DNA of 64,000 bases from Cricetomys ansorgei (GCA_026225945.1 JAMJFZ010001228.1:1193001-1257000), one strand, 5' to 3'. Counted from the first letter of the stretch, positions 1 through 11,345 are shown. Made by a program: numbers and translations. Notes: generated by a model not told the origin, from the letters alone.

Positions 1-165
1 TGGGACCCTCACAGCAGAGGAGAGAAGTGACTCCTGCAAGTTGTCCTATGGTCTACACACGCGCACACACACACACACACACAGACACACACACACTCAT
101 CTGCATACACATACACGCTCATCTGCATACACACACACACTCATCTACATATACATACACACGAA
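1..165 (+). repeat. RSINE1 3' end (cut by window edge) with CA-rich tail
   Basis: The first 60 bases carry the right half of an RSINE1/B4-type SINE, including the phrase ctcctgcaagttgtcct and the usual CA-rich tail. The tail runs to about 165 as CA tracts broken by ATCTGCATA-like interruptions. The left half lies outside the window. Confidence 0.6.
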
Positions 166-1159
166 AGAAATGCAATGAAACTATATGGTTAAAGATAGAA
201 ATGTTAAAAGCTACATCATACTCAGGGCACCTCAAAAAACAAACATAAAACCTAGGTTAGAACATTTAGATATGACCCTGGGTCTAGGTATTACAACTCC
301 CTGATCAGGCATGCCCCTGCATCATGTCTAGAGTCAGGTGTTTGAATAGCTGGTGGTACTATGTGGGAAGGCATGAGCCTTAAAGTCTTATTAACCCCAA
401 CCTACTGTAGTGCCTCTCATCATGATGGATTTTATCCTTTCCAGAATGTAAGGTGAAATAAACCTTGGCTAAGTTACTTCTGGCCAGCAATTCCGACACA
501 ATGATGAGAAAAAAGAAATAATAATCATCTCCAACCATCCCTCTGTATATAGCAAAAGTGGATAGCAACTGAGCCTCTTCTTTCTCAACTTCCCATTGAA
601 AAGATCAGGTTTTAATTTGCTAGCTACGTGGTTTTGAAACAGTCCACAGTGAGGATACGACTACGATATTGGCAGGGCCTGGCATCGGGCAGCAACCACA
701 GAGCTGATTTATAGAGAGATAATTACGGGTGGATGAAGTCATAATACCAAACAGAAAACCACCAAAGTTAAGTTTAACCGTTCTCTCCCCCTTCCCTCTC
801 TTCCATCAAATAAACTAAATCTGTGTCACTCACCCCTATGGACCACTAGATTTATAACCCAATTTAAATGACTTTTATAATCACCCTACACAAGAAAAAA
901 TTACCATAGTCATTACTAGAATGATTTAGATGTCTTTACCAGCGCAGTAGGACCTGGCGGGGGGGTTTATTAATACCTTAGTACATGTACGTGCCTTGCA
1001 TATGCCATTTGGGCGTTTGCTTTAGATTGGTTGGATTTCACCTGACACTGGGCTTCTTTTGTCATACCCTCCATCAACTAGATTGGGTTAGCTGCTATCT
1101 CAATTCACTTCCTCTTTGGTGGCTCTCTCATTCAAAACTGGCATGGAGGTCAAGTTGAG
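165..1159. other. Unique non-coding DNA, no recognised repeat
   Basis: About 1 kb in which I recognise no SINE, LINE or LTR. It is AT-rich in places and contains a G8 run near 958. All frames are short. I see no splice-site or reading-frame pattern that would suggest an exon. Confidence 0.5.
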
Positions 1160-1302
1160 GCACTGGTTTCCCAACTCTCAGTGTGCATCAAATCACTTTG
1201 GGAGATGTTTAACATAGAATAATAGCTCTCATTCCTCTCCAAGTTTACCAGCCTATTAGTCTAGGGCCAGGTAAACAAGGCAGCCTAAGACTGAGAACTC
1301 TT
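1160..1302 (+). mobile_element. MER5A-like hAT-Charlie DNA transposon fossil
   Basis: It starts with cactggtttcccaactctca, close to the MER5A terminus (cagtggttctcaaac). The internal stretch near 1188-1205 (CATCAAATCACTTTGGGAG) matches the family's 'attagaatcacctgggag' block, and the right end reads ACTGAGAACT, like the inverted terminus. It is non-autonomous and long inactive. The family is an inference by eye. Confidence 0.55.
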
Positions 1303-1361
1303 AAGCTAAGATATCCACCTTATCTGACACAAGTTAGGGAATGAGCAGACACGGTAGGCGG

Positions 1362-1409
<48 letters not shown>
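1362..1409. repeat. (GT)n microsatellite
   Basis: An almost pure TG dinucleotide run of about 23 units. Runs this long are usually polymorphic in rodents and can adopt left-handed DNA. Confidence 0.97.
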
Positions 1410-1413
<4 letters not shown>

Positions 1414-1571
1414 GTCTAAGAAGGGAGAAAAAGGGGTTATGTCAAACAAGGGACAATGCAATCTATCTAGAAAGCAGCCTCTGGTCCGCTCCAGTCACTG
1501 AGTAACTAGAGTAAAGACATCCTGGGTTGGCCAGACTTCCTGAATTTTCCAGAAAATACCAGAAAACTCAA

Positions 1572-1850
1572 GAGTTGAAGAGATGACTCAACTTGTAAAG
1601 TGCTCACCACACAAACATGAGGACTTGGGTTCAGATCCTCAGTATACACATTAAAAAGCTAGATGTGGTGATACATGCCTGTGGCCCCAGAAACAAAAGG
1701 ACCCCTGAAGCTGCTGACCAGCTTGCCTGGATAAATCTGAGAGTACCAGTTTCGGTGAGAAACCCTGTGTCAAAAATTAACACTGAGAAAAACACGGTCA
1801 TCATCCTCTGCTACACACACGCTCATTCACTACCACCAGAAAAAAACACA
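1572..1850 (+). repeat. B4A SINE, diverged
   Basis: Left ID-like part (gagatgactcaacttgtaaa, then catgaggacttgggttcaga), middle B1-like part (gatgtggtgatacatgcctg), then gagaaaccctgtgtcaaaa and a CA-poor tail. This is the full B4A order with internal changes. Confidence 0.75.
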
Positions 1851-1858
1851 GTTTGGCT

Positions 1859-2010
1859 TAATTTTTTTTCTTTTTTAATATGTATTTTAATATAATTTAA
1901 TGTTTAATTTTTATCTTTTATTATTTATTTTATTTTTTATTAATTTTATTTTTATACTTTTTATTGTAAATATTTAATATTTAATAATTTAATATAGTAT
2001 TTTAAAATGT
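1859..2010. repeat. AT-rich low-complexity tract
   Basis: About 150 bases of almost only A and T, with TTTA, TATTT and TTTTA units and no clear period. It separates a B4A copy from an antisense B1. Confidence 0.9.
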
Positions 2011-2014
2011 TGGC

Positions 2015-2100
2015 TTTTTTTCCCCTGAGGCAGGGTCTTGCACTGTACCCAGGGCTAACCTCAAACTCAGGGCAGTCAATATAAGCTGAACTCCAATCAA
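2015..2100 (-). repeat. B1 SINE fragment (antisense)
   Basis: The stretch ctgaggcagggtcttgcact followed by CCAGGGCTAACCTCAAACTC is the reverse complement of the B1 right half. The left half is missing. Confidence 0.6.
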
Positions 2101-2147
2101 CACAAACCTGTGACAAGACTCATCTTATTAAAGTGGAAGATAATTAG

Positions 2148-2213
2148 ACACACAGAAGCTATCCAGCGCTAACCTGGGCTACAAAGGGAGACTTTGTTTC
2201 AAAAAGGAAAGAA
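2148..2213 (+). repeat. B1 SINE right-end fragment
   Basis: Contains CTAACCTGGGCTACAAAGGG and ACTTTGTTTCAAAAAGG, the B1 right end with its A-rich tail. Confidence 0.5.
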
Positions 2214-2218
2214 ATATT

Positions 2219-2440
2219 AGGGCTAGGGATATAGCTCAGTTGTGACAATACTTGTCTAGCATGAATGATACCCCGGGTTCCATACCAGCAGCACATAAAT
2301 CAGGCACAGTGAAGATGCCTGCAATTCCAGCTTGTAGGAGATAGTAGTAGAAGAATCAGAAAACCAGAGTCACCTTTGGCTGCATAGTGAGTCTGAGGCC
2401 AATCAGGGGCTATATGACACACTGTCTCATAAAACAAATG
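2219..2440 (+). repeat. ID_B1 (B4 family) SINE
   Basis: The ID head (gctagggatatagctcagtt) carries the RNA polymerase III A-box region. It is followed by a B1-derived body (ttggctgcatagtgagtctg) and a CTGTCTCATAAAAC end. This is the typical ID-to-B1 fusion order. Confidence 0.8.
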
Positions 2441-2738
2441 GACAGCTATCTAGTGAGACAGACACATGTCCCAAGATCCTCAAAGTCTAGCATGACTTGC
2501 CCGGTTGAAGGCAGCACAGGTCCAAAGCACAGCGGGGCTCTGGTCCTCTTGCTGTCGCCTGTGAGTCACCACCAGAGTCTTCCAATTCCTCACACACACA
2601 CTGAATCTCAGCTTCATACTTACCTCCTGTTAGGATCTAGAGTCCTTATGTAAGAGCTCCAAGTCCTTCTGTGAATTGGGTACTTAATATTTATTGAGAA
2701 AAGTCCTTGTCGTGTCGTTGGTCAATAAAGACATCTGC

Positions 2739-3065
2739 TGGGTTGGGGATATGGCAGTCAGTAAAGTGTTTGCCTTCCAAGCACAAGAAGCTGAGTGCAA
2801 TCAACAGAACTCGCATTAAAAAAAAATAGAGATTTGGTTACATGTTTAAAATCCCAGTGCTGCAGAGGCAGAGACAGAGGGATCCTGGAGCTCACTGGCC
2901 AGACAAGCCTCTTTGGTGAGTTTCAGGTAAAAATAATGGAGCCTATCTTTTAAAAAAAAAAAAAAGAGAGAGAAAGAGGGGTACATGTTATCCTGAGGAA
3001 TAATGCCTAAATTAACATTCTGGCCTAGACACCCACACAAACACGCACACACGCACACTCATCAC
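2739..3065 (+). repeat. B4A SINE
   Basis: ID-like head (gttggggatatggcagtcag), B1-like body (atcccagtgctgcagaggca, then ctggagctcactggccagac), an A14 tract at about 2951, and a CACACA-type tail ending near 3060. Confidence 0.75.
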
Positions 3066-3399
3066 CTCTCCTCACATGGCAGCTCTGAGAATCTCTGTAG
3101 AACCTAACGTGTCCCCAGAACTTGTTTCTCAGCCCCCAGTCACTGTTCCATGCTCAGAAACCTGGTCGATGAGAGAGTCACACAGAATGAGCACATACAC
3201 AGCCTCCACCACGCTGCCTCCTGCTCTCCCTAGACCACAGTGTCCTTACTGCCCTGACGAGGTTAGCACCCAGCAAGGGCTCAATGTGGTCTGAACTTCA
3301 CTTGGAGACACATCTCAAGGGGCAGCTCCTCAGCTGTAACTGAAGTCATTGAGAAGGCCCAGAAGCCAAGTGCCCTGCACGAATGGAGAGGCAAGCTGG

Positions 3400-3560
3400 C
3401 GTGGTGGAAGAAGGTGTAGGAATCAGACTCAAATTCAAGCCTCAGCCCCAATGAACCTTGCCCTCAGACTGCTTTGGAAAGTTCTAGATATTTCCATACG
3501 CTGGGGGGGTGGAGCTATAATTTGCAAAGTACTTCTTCTGGCACTGAGCTGTATGACTGA
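3400..3560 (+). repeat. Possible MIR SINE
   Basis: GTGTAGGAATCAGACTCAAATT resembles the MIR start region. GGAGCTATAATTTGCAAAGT and GGCACTGAGCTGTATGACT fit its later part only loosely. The identity is weak because the element is old. Confidence 0.35.
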
Positions 3561-3874
3561 AGAAGTCTCTTGATTCCTTGGAGGAACCCCAGAAACCTCC
3601 CCAAGTTCCTGCTTAACCTAAAACCACACAGTCAGCCTTAGCGAACCTCATTTTACTCTGAAGCAGACTGTGGGTTGGTTTGTGCGCTTCAGTTCCTGTT
3701 TCCAAGGATGTGCACACATCCATGTGAAGAACAGGGAACACAGGCAAGTGTCAGCAAAATGCCACAATGATTGATACAGAATTTATCTTGTCTATCACTT
3801 TGGGTGAAGAAGTCATGCAGCCTGAGTGGCCAAACCCCATTTCCAGGATTCCTTGTGACTGCTACTTCAAAGGA

Positions 3875-4165
3875 TTGCCCAGAGCTGGGGAGGCTGGCTC
3901 TGCAACTAAAGTGGTTGCTGTTCAAGCAGGAGGACCTGAGTTCAGATCCCAGAACCCGAGAGATAAAGATGAACAAATGATGCGCTCCTGCAATCCCAGC
4001 CAGGAAGAGGTGGAGACAGGAGGACCCCTGGGGCTCTCAAGCTGGCCAGCCTAACTGAATCAATGTGCTCCAGGTTCAGTGACCCAGTCTCAAAAGACAC
4101 AGTCTCAAAGAGATCAATGCCTGCTGCTAACTTTGAGCTCCACAAACGTATGAAAGGCGAGAGCA
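3875..4165 (+). repeat. B4A SINE
   Basis: Recognised by caggaggacctgagttcaga, TGCAATCCCAGCCAGGAAGAG, GGCTCTCAAGCTGGCCAGCC and gtgctccaggttcagtgacc in the expected order. Several short overlapping frames on both strands here come from the SINE and are not genes. Confidence 0.8.
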
Positions 4166-4734
4166 TCGCACACACAAGCATACATCACGCCCTCACAAGA
4201 AAAGAATTTCCTGCGTCAGCACACAAAAAAGGTGGAAAGAGTCCCGTCACAATACTGACTTTCTAAAAGTAAATGCGCGCAACTCTGTGATTCACTGAAG
4301 CAAGTCATTCTCTGGAAGACACTGTACTTAAGAATCATGACCAAAACAAACCAGGAAAATAACAAAGCCTGCCTTGTATACTGAAGTTTCACAATATAGC
4401 GAGCAAAGATAAAGAACACGTACACAGGTCTGGGAGAATAGCTGACCATGACATCATCTTAGCTGAACGGAATCTCAGATTCAGAAAGAATGAATGTCTG
4501 TACTATCTGCCAGTATCAAACCTGTTGTGGCAGTTTGGAACTTTTTACATAAGAATGCTCTGACCCTGGGTCACAAGATGGAATTAAACTACTCGGATTT
4601 ATTCTTGGCAAGCCCCTGGGGGTATAATCCACTTCACAAGGATAAACAAGTAGTGGCTAGCAAAATCTCACACACGCACCATGACCACCAGAGCAGAGAT
4701 GTCTGAGACATTCCTAAACTAAAAAGTGTCTCCA
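4166..4734. other. Unique non-coding DNA
   Basis: About 570 bases without a recognised repeat between two B4A copies. It contains short open frames up to about 77 codons on the minus strand, without codon or splice evidence. Confidence 0.4.
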
Positions 4735-4998
4735 GAGGGGTGGGGAGATGTGCTTCAGTAGGTAAAGTGCTTGCTGTGTGAACATGAGGACCTGAGTTCA
4801 ATCCTCAGCACACATGTAAAAAGCTGGGCATGGCAGTGTACACCTGTTACTCTCTCCCTGGGGAGGCAGAAACACAGGTGGATCTCTGCAACTCACTGGC
4901 CAGCCCGTCTAGCAGAACCAGAAAGCTCCGGGTTTACTGAGACCTCGTCTCAAAAAATAAGATGGTCAGTGACAGAGGAAGACATCCCTTGCTGACCT
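4735..4998 (+). repeat. B4A SINE, near full length
   Basis: One of the clearest B4A copies: ggtaaagtgcttgctgtgtg, catgaggacctgagttcaat, AGCTGGGCATGGCAGTGTAC, ctggccagcccgtctagcag and CTCGTCTCAAAAAATAAG in order. It runs straight into a CA/GACA microsatellite, the usual fate of B4A tails. Confidence 0.9.
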
Positions 4999-5094
4999 AC
5001 ACACACACACACACACACACACAGACAGACAGAGAGAGAGACAGACAGACAGACAGAAAGGCAGAAAGACAGACAGACAGAGTGACAGAGAGAA
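4999..5094. repeat. (CA)n(GACA)n compound microsatellite
   Basis: About 12 CA units, then mixed GACA and GAGA units. Frames on both strands across it (for example 4966-5163 minus) only translate the repeat. Confidence 0.95.
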
Positions 5095-6281
5095 GGTGGA
5101 AGAGTAAGTCCTCAGTAAAGATTCCCAGCCACATTCCCAAGAGTAGCAAGCATCACAATGCAACTTTTAAGTGCGCCATGTCCTCAGCAGCAACCTGCCA
5201 CTGTTCATGTTTTGGCTTGGTATTACATGAGACTATTCAGTAGTTCCCACCTATCATCACTTTCCCTTTTCACAATTTGTTCTGTTCAACCAACCACAGT
5301 CTGAGCCAGTGGCTCTAGGCACTTGAGTACTGGACTGCCCAGGGTGCAACCATCCTGGCAGCGACAGAGATGATGCTCTAAAGAGACACTTGGCTATCTG
5401 GTTAGTGAAAAATGGACTCCAAGGCATTGATTGGCATTCCCCCAGGAATCTCATGCTGGGGAAAGGAAAAGGCTGAAGCCTGGCGCCAGCCTGGGTGGAA
5501 AGCTTGACTCCTGGAAAGAGATTTCACACAGTACTGACAAGCTGACAGACCCTTGCAGGAGGGACTGGAGCTGAGACATGATGGGTCAGTGAGCAGACAG
5601 GACTGCACCTGGACCAGCACTGCTTAGTTCTGTGTACCTTCCACTTAAACTGAAACTTCATGTTAAGACCCTGGAGATGGACTTAGCAAAAGTCATTGGG
5701 TCTCTTTGTTCTTTTTCTCAGTATTGCCACATTGAAGACCTCCTTTTCTGCTTTTCATTAGTATGTGTTTAATTGGCCTCTTGAATATGGATGGCCAAGT
5801 GTGTAGCTTGTTAGGGCTGCCAGGGTCCAGGCTCTGACCCTAACAATCCTGATAATACACTCTGAAGGGTTTGCCAAGGAATGCTGCTGGGTACCACACA
5901 CCATCATAAGGAAGGAACTCTGGACAAAACAGACCTTCTTGTAGAAGCTTCCTGCCTTTGAGACAGGAAACAAAAACCTTCCTTTCTGCAACATGCCTTG
6001 CGCACCTTCTACTGACAAAGTTTAGCACTGTGAAAGAAAAACATCCAAGGGCCCCAGATCCATCCTCACAAAGCAGGTCAAAGGGGGGGGAAACTGACAG
6101 GTTGTCCATCAGCAAGTGGCACAAGTGGTATGTCAAATAGGGTTGGGAACTCTCAGATTTGTATCTGGGGAAAGACACTTGTGTAGTATCCTTTGGCCAG
6201 GGACTTCAGACAATTTGGACACCCAAAATAAAAACAATTACTCTACTTAGGATTTTTCTTATCCTGAAATTTGCCAAAGGC
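5095..6281. other. Unique non-coding DNA, 1.2 kb
   Basis: I recognise no SINE or LINE. The middle (about 5,640-6,060) has the texture of a worn LTR, but I could not identify termini, target duplications or a family. Minus-strand frames up to 112 codons overlap in two registers without coding features. Confidence 0.4.
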
Positions 6282-6632
6282 TGCGCTGGGGAAATGGCTC
6301 AGTAGATAAAACACTCAATGCTCAAGTGTCACAACCCTAGTTTTGGTCCCCAGAACCCACATAAAGAACCCAGGTCTGGTAACACACCCAGAAAAAAACC
6401 TGTAATCACAGTGGTCCTGGGGCGAGTTTGGAAGGCAGTGATTGGAAAAAATCTTGAGAATTGTTTAGGCTGGCTAGCCAAGATATGCAGGAACAAGCAA
6501 ACAAGAGACCTGTCTTAAACATGCAGAACATGAGGACTGATGCCCTGGACAGAGGACAGAGCCCTCTGAGCTGTACACATATGCTCCTGGACTCACACCC
6601 ATGCACACGCACACACATACCCTATCACTAAT
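6282..6632 (+). repeat. B4A SINE, long diverged copy
   Basis: Head cgctggggaaatggctcagt, then ggtccccagaacccacataa, ctgtaatcacagtggtcctg, GGCTGGCTAGCCAAGATATG and GAGACCTGTCTTAAACATG, with a CACACGCACACAC tail. Confidence 0.75.
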
Positions 6633-6741
6633 GCACATTTCACTGGAACTCGAAACAGCGTTCTGATGGAGCCCCACAAATACTGAGGCCTTCTGTTAAC
6701 TATGCTGTAAAAGTGCTAAGACTATCCTAGACTCCACACAC

Positions 6742-6823
6742 TTGTGGTGCCGGGGCTGGGACCCAGAGCTTCATGCATGCTACGTAAGCATTCTAGAGTT
6801 GAGCTATTCCTCAAGCCCACCCA
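6742..6823 (-). repeat. ID-type SINE (antisense)
   Basis: Reads gtgccggggctgggacccag, then TCATGCATGCTACGTAAGCA and GAGTTGAGCTATTCCTCAAG. This is the reverse complement of an ID/B4 head of about 75 bases. Confidence 0.7.
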
Positions 6824-7337
6824 GTCTTTCTCCCTTTTAACAAAGGGAATACCCTCTGTAAGCCTTTCCGTTGTGTGCTAATGCGTTCTTGCTTAGCATC
6901 CCCTCTGTGAGCCTGGCATTGTGGTATCCAATTCTTTCCTGCATCAAGCTTTTAAGTTGGATATTGCTTTGTCTGCTTTCCTGAAAGGGTGGAGAAAAGC
7001 TCTGCAAATGAGTGCTGGACTGGGTAAAGGAAACACTAATTCCCTCCTGTCACACCCCAGAAGGACGGCAAAAGAGCCTGCTCACCACCAGTGGCAGTGG
7101 TTCCAACCCCAAGGAACTGAAGACAAATAGTCCTTCTCCACCATGAAGCAGATCTTTCAGAAGCCGCTTGAGATGAAAAAGCACAGCAGAGTAAGTAAGT
7201 AAGTAACCAGAGGAAGTAGGGGTAGACAGCGATGTGACATCAGGTCTGGCTAGCCCATAGACAAAAACAGCTCACCAACAAAGAGTCCCTCCAAATTGCT
7301 TTTTGAGAGGTGCTGTTGGGGATTTTGTTGTTGTTGC
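6824..7337. other. Unique non-coding DNA
   Basis: About 510 bases without a recognised repeat apart from a short (GTAA)n at about 7,191-7,207 and GTT units near 7,325. No gene signal. Confidence 0.4.
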
Positions 7338-7505
7338 TTTATTTTGCATGTATGTGCCTGCGCCTACGCGAGTGTATACCACATGTGTGCAGGTACCATG
7401 GAAGCCAGAACAGGGACTTGGATGCCCTGGTGCTGGAGTTACAGGTGGTCCTGAACCGCCTGATCATGAGTCCTCTGGAAGAGCAGCGAGTGCTCTTAAA
7501 AAGAC
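7338..7505 (-). repeat. B3 (B2-family) SINE (antisense), 5' end lost
   Basis: TGCAGGTACCATGGAAGCCA, TGGTGCTGGAGTTACAGGTG and CTCTGGAAGAGCAGCGAGTG are the reverse complement of a B3 body. It stops after AGTGCTCTTAA, so the promoter-bearing end is missing. Confidence 0.8.
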
Positions 7506-7534
7506 ACTTCTTTATTTGATACATATCCTCTTAG

Positions 7535-7725
7535 GCCCTGAGCTGAGTGGCCTGAAATAGCTGGCCCTGGAGCCCCAGGGATCTATCTGCCTCCTCAACA
7601 ACTGGAATTACAAGCACACGCCTCCATGCCTGGCTTTCTACATGCATCATAAGGATCACTAAACTCAGGTCCTTATGCTTGGAAAGCAAGCACTTTACTA
7701 CCTGGGTCATCTTCCCAGCTAGCTC
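7535..7725 (-). repeat. B4A SINE (antisense)
   Basis: GAGCCCCAGGGATCTATCTG, ACTGGAATTACAAGCACACG, CTCAGGTCCTTATGCTTGGA and AGCAAGCACTTTACTACCTG follow the reverse B4A order. Confidence 0.8.
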
Positions 7726-7859
7726 TCTGTAACATATTTCTACGTAGTCTCAGCCATAGACTACCCCCTAGTACTGTGCCTTCTCCATGCTAGGAGTTCA
7801 AGGTCAAAGAAAGGGCAGGTCCTCTGGCTCTACTACAAGCCCACAGTAGGCTTGACTCT

Positions 7860-7960
7860 CCTATATTAACTAGCAGTCAAGACAATCCAGCACAGACACG
7901 CCCGCAGGTCAATCTGATCTAGACAATTCCCCAATTGAGGCTTTCCTAGCAAAGAAATCC
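7860..7960 (-). mobile_element. MT-type MaLR LTR fragment (antisense)
   Basis: The phrases AGCAGTCAAGACAATCCAGC, AGACACGCCCGCAGGTCAAT and CTGATCTAGACAATTCCCCA match the left part of MT LTRs in reverse. Only about 100 bases remain. Confidence 0.6.
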
Positions 7961-8742
7961 AGGCAGTATTACGATAACTAGGATACATGTAATGGCTCCA
8001 GTTTCCAGCCAAGGTCCCCATGGCAAGCAAGACTCCACAGGCCGACTAGGGATCCTCCCACAGTCCTCCATTGTCAAGCAGAGAGCAGTGAGCACATTAT
8101 GGCTCATGTTTCCAAACGTCTCTCACTCACTCATTCCTACATCTCTCTCTGAGTACCTGAGAAACCAAAAGAATCATCTCTAGATGCAGACAGATATGTC
8201 AAATGGAACAGCATAAAAGATGACCCACCGCCAGCTCACCTCCATTAACCCCTTCCTATGTTGGGAGTGAACTGTCTCCAGAAACAGCAGGAGGATGAAT
8301 CACATCCCATTTGGGTGAGAGAGAACTTGAGCTCCAAGCTTGCTTCTCTGACCAGCAGTATTTATTTCCTGGCCAAGCTTTCATTTTCCTTCAATACTTT
8401 AGTGGAAAGTTCTTTGAATCATGACACTGCCTCAACCAACAAAACCCAAATCTAGAAACAAACACTCTGATCGGGGTTTGGCTTGGCCAATGGCTGTGAG
8501 CTACTTCTCTTTTTATAATGATCCCTGTATCCTACATGAGTACTAGATTGCAACATAAGAATTCCTTCCAACCTTTCAGAACCTGAAAATCCAGCTTAAT
8601 CGCACAAGGCCACAGTGAAATAAGCTTCGGACAGAGCCATCTTCTACCTGTTGACCGCATAGAACTAGAAATGACAGCTTTACTAAATTAAGCAAAATTT
8701 AACATAAATTAAGCCACCACCAATTAGTCTGGTAGGAGTAAA
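7961..8742. other. Unique non-coding DNA
   Basis: About 780 bases with no recognised repeat. Plus-strand frames of 63-66 codons start at 7,992 and 8,258 but show no coding character. It could be tested for cross-species conservation. Confidence 0.4.
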
Positions 8743-8744
8743 AA

Positions 8745-8958
8745 AAACTTTTTAGATTTACTTTATGTGTATGAATGCTTTGCCTGCATGTGTATATCAT
8801 GTGTGTGCCTGGCACCTGCGTGGTTGGAAGAGGGGACTGAATCTCCTGGAATGGGAGTTACAGATGGTTGTAAACCACCATTTCGGTGCTGGGAATTGAA
8901 CCCTGGTTCTCTGAAAGCTCGACAAGTGCTTTTAATTGCTAAGCCAGGTCTCCAGTCC
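8745..8958 (-). repeat. B3 (B2-family) SINE (antisense)
   Basis: Near full length: tttagatttactttatgtgt (tail side), tggaatgggagttacagatg, tcggtgctgggaattgaacc, and the head GCTAAGCCAGGTCTCCAGTC at the right. Confidence 0.88.
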
Positions 8959-8971
8959 CTGCTTTAATTTT

Positions 8972-9087
8972 TTTGGAAGGTCTCATGAATCCCATGCTGA
9001 CCTTCACTCACAATGTATGTAGTCCAGGGTGATCTTGATTCCTTCAGCCTCCCAAATGCTAGTGACCAGTGTCACCACACCTGGCTT
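8972..9087 (-). repeat. B1 SINE (antisense), diverged
   Basis: AATGTATGTAGTCCAGGGTG, CCTTCAGCCTCCCAAATGCT and GTGTCACCACACCTGGCTTG are the reverse of B1. Confidence 0.7.
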
Positions 9088-9749
9088 GTGAAGTGCTAGG
9101 GATGGGACACCTAATGTCAACCATTTTGTATCTTAGAATCCAAGCTCTGGAGGCAGGAGAGGGGCCTCTGAAGTCTCCCCTGCCTTGATGTATTCAAGTG
9201 TTCAAAGACAGCCAAAAATCTGTTTAGACAAAAAGTGTACTTCCTGACCAGGGACACCTGTCACCCTGTGAATTCATCCCAATCATCCAGTGTGTGTTTG
9301 CTCCCCTCACCCCACCCCACACTTTCTGTGTTCAAGGGAAGCAAAGAGGAATATTATGTAAAGCAATGTCTTTACCCTCCCCCGTCCCCATCACCAGCAC
9401 AGGCTCCTCACTAACAGAATGCAAACATTCTGCAAAAGGCCCATCCAGACAGGGCTCCTCCCCAGGAGACAACTCAATGTCAAGGATAAGGTGAGACAAG
9501 CATTTTTACATGGGCCTCAGACTCAGCAAATTGCAGCCTGTTCAGTCTGTGAAGTTCAACAATGGAATGGAGTCATTTCTTGCTATCACTTGGGAAACTT
9601 GCAAGTCTCAAGGTCTTATTGAAGAGTTCCCATCTCCTTCAAGAAGGGGAGTATTTCTAGAGAAGAAAAAACGTTGGAGAAGGAGGAGGCAGATGGAAAG
9701 ATGAGGGACACCCTATGACTTTTTATGAAACAGGATCCTTGAGGTTTTT
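9088..9749. other. Unique non-coding DNA
   Basis: About 660 bases without a recognised repeat. It includes a purine-rich patch at about 9,660-9,700. Overlapping short frames show no coding character. Confidence 0.4.
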
Positions 9750-9763
9750 TATTGTGTGTGTGT

Positions 9764-9793
<30 letters not shown>
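9750..9793. repeat. (GT)n microsatellite
   Basis: GT run with one TTG interruption. It is the degenerated tail side of the antisense B4A that follows. Confidence 0.95.
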
Positions 9794-9794
<1 letters not shown>

Positions 9795-10056
9795 TTTGCA
9801 TGTATATGGAGACTAGAAGACAACCTGAGCTGCCATACCCTGGAACTTACCAAACAGGCTAGGTAAGGGCTGGCTGGCCAAGAGCCGGAGAAATCAGCCT
9901 GTTTCCTTCCATTGCTGGTTTTACGAGTGCACATTGCCTTTCAGGGTTGTTCCTCGTTTGTTTGTTTGTTTGTTTGTTTAGCCATGGGTTCTGGGGATAG
10001 AACTCAGGTCCTCATGCTTGCACAGTTCTTACCAACTGAGTCATCTCCATGGTCCA
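9794..10056 (-). repeat. B4A SINE (antisense) with internal (TTTG)n
   Basis: CTGGAACTTACCAAACAGGC, GCTGGCTGGCCAAGAGCCGG, GGGATAGAACTCAGGTCCTC and CCAACTGAGTCATCTCCATG follow the reverse B4A order. A TTTG tetranucleotide run (9,956-9,979) has expanded at the B1-ID junction. Confidence 0.85.
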
Positions 10057-10502
10057 ACCATTAAGTTTAGTGGAAATTTGAGATGATCCAAATTTCCAGA
10101 AAGCTCTCATTTACCATTCTTTAAAGTCTGGTGAAGAAGGGGCTCCAAGCTCAGTGTTTTAAGGGCACTTATGTTGCTGACAAATAGATAATCCTGTGCA
10201 CCCCTGTGCCTCCCTAACCCAACATATGGGGGTTATCCCAAAAGAAACGGAAATGGGAGGCAAATGAGTAGTGGGGACTTGGGATGCTTGGGCAGGTCTG
10301 GTCTTTCCATTCCCATGAAGGAAAAGAGAACTGACAGTAACCCCACCCCCAGGACACCTGGCACAGAGGCCAGTCACCTCAGGAGCCCTTTTCTCAGGGA
10401 TTCTCCTTGTTGCTGTTGTCTTAATATTCCCTGGAGGCTAAGAGTAAGATACAGTTTTATTACACTCTATAGTACAAAAGTTTTATAACATCTTTGCCAA
10501 GT
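10057..10502. other. Unique non-coding DNA
   Basis: About 450 bases without a recognised repeat and with only short chance frames. Confidence 0.4.
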
Positions 10503-10692
10503 AGGCTGGAGACATTGCTTAGTCGGTATCATGCACGGAACTCAGATTCCACCCTCAGCACTACATAAACTGGGCATGGTGTTGCCTGTAATGCTGGTAC
10601 TTTGAAGGTAGAGGCCCGAAGATCAGGAAATCAAGGTCAGCCTCAGCTACACAGGGAGTTTCAGGCTAGCCTGGGCTGTAGGAGTCCCTGTC
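10503..10692 (+). repeat. ID_B1 SINE
   Basis: GCTGGAGACATTGCTTAGTC, CTACATAAACTGGGCATGGT, AGGTCAGCCTCAGCTACACA and GGCTAGCCTGGGCTGTAGGA give the ID-to-B1 fusion order. Confidence 0.85.
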
Positions 10693-10864
10693 ACTCACAA
10701 GTTCAGCCAAGAAAGGCCAAGCAGGCATATAAGGTGCAATTGTTGTCATTCAACTTTTGCTTCCCTGGATGTCGAGTTTTGTCGCTGCCTAGGCTCTGTT
10801 GCAGATCTCGTAGAAATATAACTTCTTAGCTTTTCTTTCGTGGGGCAAAGTCCAACATTTGTGG

Positions 10865-10934
10865 ACTAGAATGTAGCTGAGTGGCAGAGGGCTAACTAGG
10901 CAAACCCAGCATGCATGAAGGGGATTCCCAGTAG
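10865..10934 (+). repeat. ID-type SINE, diverged
   Basis: TAGAATGTAGCTGAGTGGCA followed by GGCTAACTAGGCAAACCCAG resembles the 75-base ID consensus. It lacks a clear A-tail. Confidence 0.5.
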
Positions 10935-11166
10935 CAGAGAGGAGTCGGAAAGACTTGATAATCGCCAAGTTTTCTTTTGAGTCTCTCAGCCCAATTTCCT
11001 GAAATACAATCCCATTGGCCCAGGAAGGCAAGGGACACAACATACAACAAAGTCATTAAGGCACAAAGTAGCATCTCATCTCTAGTAGGACCAAGGAGAA
11101 AGCATCCCAACAACAGTGAAGGCCAGAGCCAGATGTATTCACTCTCCTTTAAAATAAAATATGACT

Positions 11167-11345
11167 ACTCGGAGGCCAGCGAGGTGGTTCAGTGGGCAAA
11201 GGAGCTGACCACCAAAGCTGACGACCTGAGTTGGATCCCTGGGACCCACATGGAGGAAGAGAGACTCCTGCTAGTTGTCTTCTGACTTCCATATGTGTAC
11301 TCCCGAATGCATGAACACACACACACACTTGCATATACACAATGT
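11167..11345 (+). repeat. RSINE1 (B4 family) SINE
   Basis: GCCAGCGAGGTGGTTCAGTG, AAGCTGACGACCTGAGTTGG, ATCCCTGGGACCCACATGGA and CTCCTGCTAGTTGTCTTCTG match RSINE1 from head to CA tail. Confidence 0.88.

Noticed and set aside
4966..5243. Cys/Val/Leu- or Thr/Asp-rich frames around CA/GACA tracts
   Set aside because: Dinucleotide and tetranucleotide repeats translated in different frames. The same applies near 15,106-16,276, 22,070 and 62,073.
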